Shown: piece after piece, positions 1-5,362 of the stretch
How positions within the stretch are numbered: the stretch's first letter is position 1
Layout: the number at the start of each line of letters is the position of its first letter
Assembly (NCBI GenBank): GCA_017618475.1
Contig: JAFZUF010000044.1
Span: 1 to 5,362 of the forward strand
Direction: 5' to 3'
From: Clostridia bacterium
GTDB taxonomy: Bacteria; Bacillota; Clostridia; Christensenellales; UBA1242
DNA: 5,362 bases
The notes under the pieces: generated by a model
What the model was told of the DNA's origin: nothing
The model's input: only the letters and a program-made list of their open reading frames with translations
Database searches by the model: none
Made by a program: the position numbers and the translations under genes

Positions 1-1
1 A

Positions 2-529
2 GGTGTGTATTTTCATGGCAATGTAAGTAATGAAAGGAAATGTTGTTATAAATATAGCGGAGATTTTGAAGATTCTAATAAACAACAATTTATCGCATAT
101 ATTGATAGAACTAACGAACATGGAACTACAACTCCCACGCTAACAGACAGAGTGAATTTAAGTGTTTTAAATGATTCAAAATCTTATCCGGATGCCGACA
201 AACAATACGTCCAACTTTACGTACCGTTTGATGTTTTCGAAGAAGCTTGTAAGCTGATTAAATCCAGGTATGGTAAAAGCGAAGGTTACAATAATTTTAT
301 GAAATATTGGGCAAGGAACGGTAATTATAATTGGATTAGTGATTATTCCGAATATCCTGGTGGTATATTTGATGGTACACATGAAGTTATTCATCCGTGG
401 AATTCTTCGAATTTTTGGAACACCTATGATGGCACAATCTCTCCGATTAAAGATGCCATAGCAGGATATGATGTTGACGGCAAGGGTGGTACCAAGGCCT
501 TTGGTTGGAAAAACAAAACTGCGGCATAA
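2..529 (+). CDS. Hypothetical protein, 3' part (5' end outside window)
   Basis: The reading frame is open from the window edge to a TAA stop, giving 175 visible residues. A GTG at position 5 could be a start, but the AG-rich bases before it lie too close to act as a ribosome binding site, and the frame continues to the edge, so I treat it as 5'-truncated. I do not recognise the protein. It is polar and rich in aromatic residues, Asn, Asp and Gly, has a Cys-Cys pair near the visible N-terminus (in ERKCCYKY) and a third Cys mid-protein, and no membrane segment. Near the C-terminus DVDGKGGTKAFG loosely resembles the Asp/Gly loop (DVNGxxGPN type) seen near the end of some pilin-like secreted proteins. 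That would suggest an exported pilin-like or surface protein, but it is a weak resemblance. The gene is followed directly by a strong terminator and converges on the lipoprotein gene. Confidence 0.7.
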   Translation, partial: GVYFHGNVSNERKCCYKYSGDFEDSNKQQFIAYIDRTNEHGTTTPTLTDRVNLSVLNDSKSYPDADKQYVQLYVPFDVFEEACKLIKSRYGKSEGYNNFMKYWARNGNYNWISDYSEYPGGIFDGTHEVIHPWNSSNFWNTYDGTISPIKDAIAGYDVDGKGGTKAFGWKNKTAA

Positions 530-556
530 AAAAGGCGGTGGTTACCGCCTTTTTTT
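528..556. terminator. Bidirectional intrinsic terminator between convergent genes
   Basis: A perfect 6-bp GC-rich stem, GGCGGT at 534-539 pairing with ACCGCC at 544-549, closes a four-base GGTT loop. It is preceded by six A (528-533) and followed by seven T (550-556). The A and T tracts extend the stem and supply a U run on either strand. The hairpin lies between the stop codon of the left (+) gene, whose last bases merge into the A tract, and the stop of the leftward lipoprotein gene at 566. One element should therefore end both transcripts. Confidence 0.9.
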
Positions 557-565
557 GCATTTTTT

Positions 566-1645
566 TTACATTCCCATGGTTTGTTCTTGGTTTTGTTCTG
601 CATATTCTGCTGCTGTGATTGCTTTATCCATTGCCGGAATAATCCCCAAACATATGCCAGCATTTTCTAGCAAAAATTCATTTGTTTGACACATACCTTT
701 GACCGCATAATTGATTAAGATTAAGTTATTTAGCTTTTGCAAATCCGCACCTTTCACGTTGACTCCTTCGTTATTATTCATGGTGGGATCATTATTCATG
801 TTTTCCGCAATCTTGTCAAGTAGGTTGTTATAAATGTCGGCAACCGCCTTGGTGAAAGCGTGGGTACCGTATTGGGATACGTCTAAATTGTTAAAATCCT
901 CATTATAACCCATTGCAGCAATAATTTTTTTCTTTTTCGTTTCATAATTATTCATTGCCTCACTTTGATGTTGGGCATAGGTGCCCAAACCGCTTTTAAA
1001 TGCTTCGTTACTAATATACTCAAAACACGTTTCAAGTGTACAACCTTTATGAACATTATTCAAGTACTTAACCATGTCCTTGGCATACGGTTGTGCCACA
1101 TTATCAATACAATTGATAGCATGACCAATTATTTTATTGCTAGGATCATTTTTGCTAAGATAAAAATTTTCACTATTTTTTACAACATTATTTAAATTGG
1201 CAAAATAGTTTTTGGTATTACCTTTCAATGATTTATCAAAATCGTTCGCCAAACCTTTCATATATTTGCCGGTTTCTTTGTAATAATAGGCGGCGGCATC
1301 AATGCAATTATCGCGGGTAAATACGGTGTTTTCGCCCGTCGGTCTTAAAATGGAAATTCCGTTAAAATTTTCGGCATGAATTTCGCCACCGTACAATTCC
1401 GCTTCGTTCGGTTCCGTTGGTTGGGTCGGTTCGGTCGGTGTCGTCGGTTGCGTTGGTTGGGATGGGGTAACAACTTGTGAACCCGATTGTTGGGTCGGAT
1501 TGTCAATTGTGTTACCGGTCAGTTGTTGGCAACCCATTAAAGTCACCGCCATCAATCCGGCTCCAATTAATTTCCTTAAGTCTTTTAAATCAACTTTGAT
1601 GCCCTTGGTAAAATTATCTTTTTTTAAAATTGCTAATTTTCCCAT
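566..1645 (-). CDS. Predicted secreted lipoprotein of unknown function, 359 aa
   Basis: The N-terminus is a type II (lipoprotein) signal: a long lysine-rich n-region (residues 1-25), a short hydrophobic stretch (about 26-37), then a lipobox LMGC with the acylated cysteine at residue 39. Maturation by Lgt and signal peptidase II would anchor it outside the cytoplasmic membrane. A Pro/Thr-rich tether follows (61-79, PTQ/PTE/PTT units), then a polar, probably helical body rich in Asn, Lys and Tyr. Six cysteines follow the lipid cysteine (114, 179, 202, 207, 319, 332), an even number compatible with disulfides in an exported domain. I recognise no family or catalytic motif. The ATG at 1645 is chosen because the next Met (residue 32) would destroy the signal peptide. 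No Shine-Dalgarno precedes it, and the promoter just upstream predicts a transcript beginning at this ATG. It ends at the bidirectional terminator and appears monocistronic. Confidence 0.85.
   Translation of the reverse strand: MGKLAILKKDNFTKGIKVDLKDLRKLIGAGLMAVTLMGCQQLTGNTIDNPTQQSGSQVVTPSQPTQPTTPTEPTQPTEPNEAELYGGEIHAENFNGISILRPTGENTVFTRDNCIDAAAYYYKETGKYMKGLANDFDKSLKGNTKNYFANLNNVVKNSENFYLSKNDPSNKIIGHAINCIDNVAQPYAKDMVKYLNNVHKGCTLETCFEYISNEAFKSGLGTYAQHQSEAMNNYETKKKKIIAAMGYNEDFNNLDVSQYGTHAFTKAVADIYNNLLDKIAENMNNDPTMNNNEGVNVKGADLQKLNNLILINYAVKGMCQTNEFLLENAGICLGIIPAMDKAITAAEYAEQNQEQTMGM
1409..1465 (-). repeat. Short Pro-Thr-x tandem repeat in the lipoprotein tether
   Basis: About six imperfect 9-base units encode PTQ, PTT or PTE tripeptides (residues 61-79 of the lipoprotein), seen on the + strand as repeated GGTTGGGTC- and GGTTCCGTT-like units. 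Such tracts serve as extended, protease-resistant spacers between the lipid anchor and the folded domain, and their copy number often varies between strains by slippage. The units here differ at the third residue and in codon choice, so the tract is partly degenerate. Confidence 0.6.
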
Positions 1646-1651
1646 ACTTAA

Positions 1652-1680
1652 ATTATAGTGATTTTTTTTAAAAATGTCAA
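1652..1680 (-). promoter_or_regulatory. Sigma70-type promoter for the lipoprotein gene
   Basis: Read on the minus strand, the -35 is TTGACA (1675-1680) and the -10 is TATAAT (1652-1657), both perfect consensus, with a 17-bp spacer made of T5, A8 and TCAC. The expected start point, seven bases past the -10, is position 1645, the A of the lipoprotein ATG itself. The predicted mRNA therefore has no 5' leader, consistent with the missing Shine-Dalgarno. Confidence 0.85.
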
Positions 1681-1699
1681 CACTTCTTATATCTATTCA

Positions 1700-1728
1700 T
1701 TGCCAATTTTTTTTATGAACGTTATAAT
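1700..1728 (+). promoter_or_regulatory. Sigma70-type promoter for recD2-pheST
   Basis: The -35 is TTGCCA (1700-1705, one mismatch to TTGACA) and the -10 is TATAAT (1723-1728, perfect), with a 17-bp spacer containing T8. The expected start point is near 1735, four bases before the recD2 ATG at 1739. It diverges from the lipoprotein promoter, with 19 bp between the two -35 boxes (1681-1699). I saw no clear operator palindrome in that gap. It is the only strong promoter visible for the recD2-pheS-pheT cluster. Confidence 0.8.
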
Positions 1729-1738
1729 AGATTTGAAA

Positions 1739-3913
1739 ATGATAATTCAAGGAACTGTGTCGTCAATCGTCTTTGCTAACGAAGAAACGGGTTATCGCGT
1801 ATTACGTTTGGATAACAATTTAACCGCGGTCGGGGTAGCACCCATGGTTTCGGTCGGGGCGGAATATAAGTTTGTCGGCGAATTTGTGAATAACGCCAAG
1901 CACGGTAAACAATTTGCGTTCACAGAAATGACTTTGATGCCACCGGACAGTGAAGATAAAATCTTGGCGTTCTTGGGCGGTGGCTTGTTACCCGGAGTAG
2001 GGCCGGCGACTGCGCGTAAAATTGTCAAGAAATTCGGCATGGAAACAATCGCGGTGATTGAAACCCGACCTAAAGAGTTAACCCAAGTTAAAGGCATTTC
2101 CGCCGCCAAAGCCCAAAGTATCGCCGAAAATTACATGGCTGTACGTGAAATGCAGTCGGTGATGATGTGGTTATATCGTTTCGAAATCAGTTTGAATTTA
2201 TCGCTGAAAATATACCAACAATACGGCAAGGACACCATTGCCACGGTCGCGAAAAATCCTTACGTTTTAATCGAAACGATTGACGGCGTGGGGTTTACAA
2301 CTGCGGACAATATGGCGAAAAAATTGGGGGTCAGTTATAACGGCACTTTCCGTGTTCGGGCGGGGGTAGTGCATATTTTGAAAGTCAGTGCGGAAACCGA
2401 CGGTCACACGTATGTAACCTTGCCCGATTTGATTAATAAAGTCTGTCGTTTACTGCGCATTAAAATGGAAGATTTAACCCCAACATTCAACACGATTGTC
2501 AACGAATTATGCATTGATCGTGTGGTTGTTTCTGTTGATGTTGACGGGGTGCAGGGGTTACAGCTGATCCGTTTCTTTAATGCGGAAAAAGCCATCGCGC
2601 AAAAGCTGTTACTATTAATGCAAGAATCTAAACAACCCGGTAAAATTGACGATTTAATTGAACATTATGAAAAATTACAAGGGATAACTTTTCACGAAAC
2701 ACAAAAAGCAGCAATTCGCCAAGCGGTGACCGGTGGTGTCACGGTAATTACCGGCGGACCAGGGACGGGAAAAACCACGATTATTAAAGCGATTCTGTAT
2801 ATCAACCGCGCTAATGAGTGGAGTACCCAAATGCTGGCGCCGACCGGACGCGCGGCCAAGCGCATTGAAGAAACAACCGGACAAAGTGCGATGACGATTC
2901 ATCGTTGTTTGGAAAAGTTTTCGCACGATCCACATGACAGTTTTATTACGCAAGATATGGTCATTGTGGACGAAGTTTCCATGTGTGATTGCTTATTAAC
3001 GGCGTCTTTATTACGAAAAGTTTTGGCGGGTACGAAAGTCGTTTTTATTGGTGACAGTGACCAATTACCATCGGTTGGGGCGGGAAATGTTTTGGCGGAT
3101 ATTATCGAATCCGGTGTTGTTCCGACAATTCGGTTAACGCAAATCTATCGTACGGGTGAAAAGGCAACAATTGCAATTAATGCGCACCGGATTAATCACG
3201 GGGAGATGCCCTTGTTGGATAACCAAAGTTCGGATTTCTTTTATTGTAATGCGGAAACGCCGGAGATGATTAAAAATGAAATATTGGGGTTATGTTCATT
3301 ACGATTACCACAATATCTTGGGGTTGATAGTAGTAAAGTGCAGGTTTTGGCGCCGATGAAATTGGGTGTTGCTGGAGTAATTAATTTAAACCAATGTTTG
3401 CAAGCGATTATTAATCCGCCGGCGGATAATAAAGATGAGTTGTTATACGGTGAAACAATTTTTCGCGTAGGCGATCGGGTAATGCACACGGTTAATAATT
3501 ACAAGCAAGAGTGGGTAAAAAATCACGAAGAAGGTAAGGGTATCTTTAATGGCGACATCGGTAAAATTGTTACGATTAATAAATTAAGTGGTGAAATTAC
3601 CGTTGAATTAGAAGATGGGCGTGTGACAGTTTATCCGCGTTCGGAGTTGGCGGCACTGACTTTGTCTTATGCGATTACGGTACACAAAAGTCAAGGTTGT
3701 GAATTTGATGCAGTAGTGATTCCAGTTGTCTCAGGTGCGTATATGATTATGACACGTAATTTGCTTTATACAGCTGTGACGCGGGCTAAACGTTTGGTTG
3801 TTTTGGTAGGAAAACAAGAAAATATTCAAAAAATGGTGGGAAATACCTATACAAAGAAACGCAATTCCTGTTTGAATAAATATTTACAATATTTCAAAAA
3901 TATGGCATACTAA
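1739..3913 (+). CDS. recD2: RecD2 family ATP-dependent 5'-3' DNA helicase (SF1B), 724 aa
   Basis: RecD2 is the stand-alone RecD-like helicase that unwinds DNA 5' to 3' in repair and replication-fork maintenance, without RecBC. From the ATG at 1739 the domains run: an N-terminal beta domain (about 1-70); helix-hairpin-helix segments LPGVGPATARKIVKKFG (84-100), LTQVKGISAAKAQSI (114-128) and IETIDGVGF (178-186); a FHETQ Q-type motif (318-322); Walker A GGPGTGKTT (339-347); APTGRAAKRI (367-376); Walker B VIVDEVSM (408-415); GDSDQLPSVGAGN (438-450); QIYR (468-471); TVHKSQGCEFD (647-657); and YTAVTRAKR (677-685). All helicase motifs are intact, and the length is close to the Deinococcus protein (about 715) and shorter than Bacillus (about 798). 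Earlier in-frame starts (GTG 1658, ATG 1715) lie upstream of the promoter -10, and family members begin near this IxGTV strand. No Shine-Dalgarno is present. It heads a cluster with pheS, 7 bp downstream. Confidence 0.95.
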   Translation: MIIQGTVSSIVFANEETGYRVLRLDNNLTAVGVAPMVSVGAEYKFVGEFVNNAKHGKQFAFTEMTLMPPDSEDKILAFLGGGLLPGVGPATARKIVKKFGMETIAVIETRPKELTQVKGISAAKAQSIAENYMAVREMQSVMMWLYRFEISLNLSLKIYQQYGKDTIATVAKNPYVLIETIDGVGFTTADNMAKKLGVSYNGTFRVRAGVVHILKVSAETDGHTYVTLPDLINKVCRLLRIKMEDLTPTFNTIVNELCIDRVVVSVDVDGVQGLQLIRFFNAEKAIAQKLLLLMQESKQPGKIDDLIEHYEKLQGITFHETQKAAIRQAVTGGVTVITGGPGTGKTTIIKAILYINRANEWSTQMLAPTGRAAKRIEETTGQSAMTIHRCLEKFSHDPHDSFITQDMVIVDEVSMCDCLLTASLLRKVLAGTKVVFIGDSDQLPSVGAGNVLADIIESGVVPTIRLTQIYRTGEKATIAINAHRINHGEMPLLDNQSSDFFYCNAETPEMIKNEILGLCSLRLPQYLGVDSSKVQVLAPMKLGVAGVINLNQCLQAIINPPADNKDELLYGETIFRVGDRVMHTVNNYKQEWVKNHEEGKGIFNGDIGKIVTINKLSGEITVELEDGRVTVYPRSELAALTLSYAITVHKSQGCEFDAVVIPVVSGAYMIMTRNLLYTAVTRAKRLVVLVGKQENIQKMVGNTYTKKRNSCLNKYLQYFKNMAY

Positions 3914-3920
3914 AATTTAT

Positions 3921-4925
3921 ATGGACGATATTGAAAAGGAGTTGGAGCAAGTTCAAAACGAAGAAGAATTGGCTGTGTTCCATAAAAATTATCTTTCTAA
4001 GACGGGCAAGTTAACCATGATGTTGGCAGGCTTGAAAGACATGATTGCCGAACAACGTGCAGAAGCAGGAAAGCGCTTAAATGAATTGAAGCGTGCGATT
4101 GAAGTTAAGTTTTTTCAAAAACAAGCCGCTTTACGTGCGAAAGCAGTTAACGAAAAGTTAAAAAATGATCCATTGATTGATATTACAGTGCCAGCGATTG
4201 ATCAACCAAGGGGTAGTTTGCACCCAATTACCTTGGTAACGCGACGTATTGTTGATATTTGTCGTTCGATGGGTTTCTTAGTAGTTGATGGTAATGAAGT
4301 TGTAACTGAATTTGAAAATTTTGATGCGGTAAATATTCCGTCTGACCATCCGGCACGTGATATGCAGGATACTTTTTGGTTGACAAATGGTAAAGTGTTG
4401 AAAACACAAACGTCCGCAATGCAACACGAAATATTGAAAAAGTATGGACCGGTCGTTTCGGCGATTTTTCCCGGTCGTTGTTATCGTAATGAAGCTACGG
4501 ACGCCAGCCATGAATTTGCGTTCTTCCAATGTGAAGGTATGATGGTAGGCAAGGATATTTCGATTGCTAATTTGATTTACGTATTAAAAACGTTACTTTC
4601 GGGAGTTTATGGTAAGGAAATTAACGTCCGTTTGCGCCCGGGATTTTTCCCATTCGTGGAACCAGGCTTTGAATATGATGCCAGTTGTCCGTTCTGTGGT
4701 GGTAAGGGTTGTCCAGTTTGTAAACATTCGGGTTGGATTGAGTTGGGTGGTTGCGGTATGATTCACGGTAATGTCTTGCAAATGGCCGGTGTCGATCCAA
4801 GTCAATACCAAGGCTTTGCATTTGGCTTCGGTTTAACGCGTTTAGCAATGATGCAATACGCGATTAATGATGTGCGATTATTGAATTCGGGAAATTTAGA
4901 ATTTTTGCGGGGGATTAAGCGATGA
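3921..4925 (+). CDS. pheS: Phenylalanine--tRNA ligase alpha subunit, 334 aa
   Basis: This is the catalytic subunit of cytoplasmic (alpha-beta)2 phenylalanyl-tRNA synthetase, which charges tRNA-Phe. An N-terminal coiled-coil arm (about 1-85) is followed by the class II core: LHPIT (100-104), FDAVNIPSDHPARDMQDTFW (134-153), a TSAMQ segment (164-168), motif 2 GRCYRNEATDASHEF to QCEG (185-206) and motif 3 GFAFGFGLTRLAM (298-310). Ala300 in GFAFG appears to match the E. coli amino-acid pocket Ala294. Length is near E. coli (327). Residues 256-267 form CPFCGGKGCPVC, a possible zinc-binding knuckle absent from E. coli PheS. Two usually conserved positions differ: Gln163 where HTS is common, and Gly283 where HP is common (GMIHGNV). 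The start is the only one available before an upstream in-frame stop and has no Shine-Dalgarno; it lies 7 bp after recD2. The stop TGA overlaps the pheT ATG. Confidence 0.97.
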   Translation: MDDIEKELEQVQNEEELAVFHKNYLSKTGKLTMMLAGLKDMIAEQRAEAGKRLNELKRAIEVKFFQKQAALRAKAVNEKLKNDPLIDITVPAIDQPRGSLHPITLVTRRIVDICRSMGFLVVDGNEVVTEFENFDAVNIPSDHPARDMQDTFWLTNGKVLKTQTSAMQHEILKKYGPVVSAIFPGRCYRNEATDASHEFAFFQCEGMMVGKDISIANLIYVLKTLLSGVYGKEINVRLRPGFFPFVEPGFEYDASCPFCGGKGCPVCKHSGWIELGGCGMIHGNVLQMAGVDPSQYQGFAFGFGLTRLAMMQYAINDVRLLNSGNLEFLRGIKR

Positions 4926-5362
4926 AAATTTCAGTAGATTGGTTAAAAGATTATGTTGATTTGAAAGGAATAACCGCGAAGCAGATTGCGGATAAATTGA
5001 CACAAATCACCTGTGAAGTCGAAGAAGTGGTTGCGGTCGGTCAAGGTTTGGAAAGTGTAGTTGTTGGTAAAATTTTGACTTGTGAAGCACATCCGCAAAG
5101 CGACCATTTGCATCTATTAACAGTTGATGTTGGTGCCGAAAAACCTTTAAATATTGTTTGTGGTGCACCGAATGCGCGTGCCGGTATCGTTGTTGCTGTT
5201 GCGACTGTTGGAACAGTGATGCCTGACGGTATGAAAATTGTACCAAGTAAGATTCGCGGTTACGAAAGTTTTGGTATGTGTTGTTCTTATGCCGAGTTAG
5301 GTTATAAAGCCGATGATGAAGGTATAATTGAATTGCCCGTGCGTACTAAGTTAGGTACGCCA
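4922..5362 (+). CDS. pheT: Phenylalanine--tRNA ligase beta subunit, N-terminal part (3' end outside window)
   Basis: This is the beta subunit of phenylalanyl-tRNA synthetase, which carries tRNA-binding and editing domains and pairs with PheS. The window shows 147 residues of a protein that is usually near 800. They begin with the typical MKISVDWLKDYVD helix and continue into the OB-fold tRNA-binding (EMAP-like) domain: VVVGKIL (46-52), HPQSDHLHLLTVD (57-69), NIVCGAPNARAG (77-88), VAVATVGTVMPDGMKI (91-106), and KIRGYESFGMCCSYAELG (110-127). The editing and B5 domains lie beyond the edge. The ATG overlaps the pheS stop as ATGA, so translation is probably coupled. A GGGGGA run at 4909-4914, seven bases upstream, could serve as a weak ribosome binding site, the only one seen in this cluster. 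Confidence 0.97.
   Translation, partial: MKISVDWLKDYVDLKGITAKQIADKLTQITCEVEEVVAVGQGLESVVVGKILTCEAHPQSDHLHLLTVDVGAEKPLNIVCGAPNARAGIVVAVATVGTVMPDGMKIVPSKIRGYESFGMCCSYAELGYKADDEGIIELPVRTKLGTP

Noticed and set aside
468..689. Forward open frame overlapping the end of the first gene and the terminator
   Set aside because: It runs through the terminator hairpin and then antisense through the lipoprotein gene, with no start signal and no recognisable protein; a shadow of real genes.
686..711. TTGACA followed by CATAAT on the + strand
   Set aside because: The spacer is only 14 bp and the site lies antisense inside the lipoprotein gene with no gene downstream in that direction; a chance match.
965..1195. 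Forward open frame antisense to the lipoprotein gene
   Set aside because: No ribosome binding site or promoter, and the hydrophobic product is what reading the opposite strand of AT-rich Asn/Lys codons gives.
1681..1699. Operator or riboswitch between the divergent promoters
   Set aside because: The 19-bp gap shows no clear palindrome or repeat, and the predicted leaders are too short for a riboswitch.
1658..1738. Longer RecD2 N-terminus starting at GTG 1658 or ATG 1715
   Set aside because: Both lie upstream of, or inside, the recD2 promoter, so the predicted transcript would not contain them. The extra residues do not resemble the RecD2 N-terminus, and neither start has a ribosome binding site.
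4922..4936. Alternative code with TGA as glycine, extending PheS past 4925
   Set aside because: No gene in the window has an internal TGA, Trp is encoded by TGG, and the TGA at 4923-4925 sits in a classic ATGA pheS-pheT overlap.
1..5362. Mobile element, CRISPR array, toxin-antitoxin or defence system
   Set aside because: No transposase, integrase, terminal inverted repeats, regularly spaced repeats or small gene pairs are visible. RecD2 here sits with housekeeping pheST, not with defence genes.

Overview
The window is bacterial DNA, AT-rich by eye, and reads normally with the standard bacterial code. TGA occurs as a stop at the end of pheS, and no gene uses it internally. It holds an unidentified gene fragment, a predicted lipoprotein, and a rightward cluster recD2-pheS-pheT. 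The lipoprotein signal with a lipobox and the generic bacterial housekeeping genes do not fix the lineage. A four-cysteine insertion in PheS and the near absence of Shine-Dalgarno sequences fit an uncultured or deep-branching bacterial group, but this is only a weak hint and no taxon is assigned.

Layout. Positions 2-529 (+) are the 3' part of an unrecognised protein gene. It converges on a leftward gene at 566-1645 encoding a predicted secreted lipoprotein with a Pro/Thr-rich tether and six further cysteines. Between the two stop codons sits one compact hairpin flanked by an A tract and a T tract, which should terminate transcription from both sides. The 93-bp gap 1646-1738 holds two back-to-back sigma70-type promoters, one firing left into the lipoprotein gene and one firing right into recD2. 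The rightward cluster is recD2 (1739-3913), pheS (3921-4925, 7 bp later) and pheT (4922 to the window end, overlapping pheS by 4 bp).

How it works together. PheS and PheT are the two subunits of phenylalanyl-tRNA synthetase, and the ATGA overlap suggests translational coupling. RecD2 is a 5'-3' SF1B DNA helicase of repair and replication; its link with pheST is by position only. There is no T-box or attenuator leader before pheS, and no room for one between recD2 and pheS.

The most interesting signal is promoter geometry. Both divergent promoters have a 17-bp spacer and a perfect TATAAT, and each predicts a transcript starting at, or about four bases before, the start codon. Both genes would therefore have leaderless or nearly leaderless mRNAs. 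I see no novel defence, mobile, CRISPR or RNA system here; the lipoprotein and the left-hand fragment are the only genes of unknown function.
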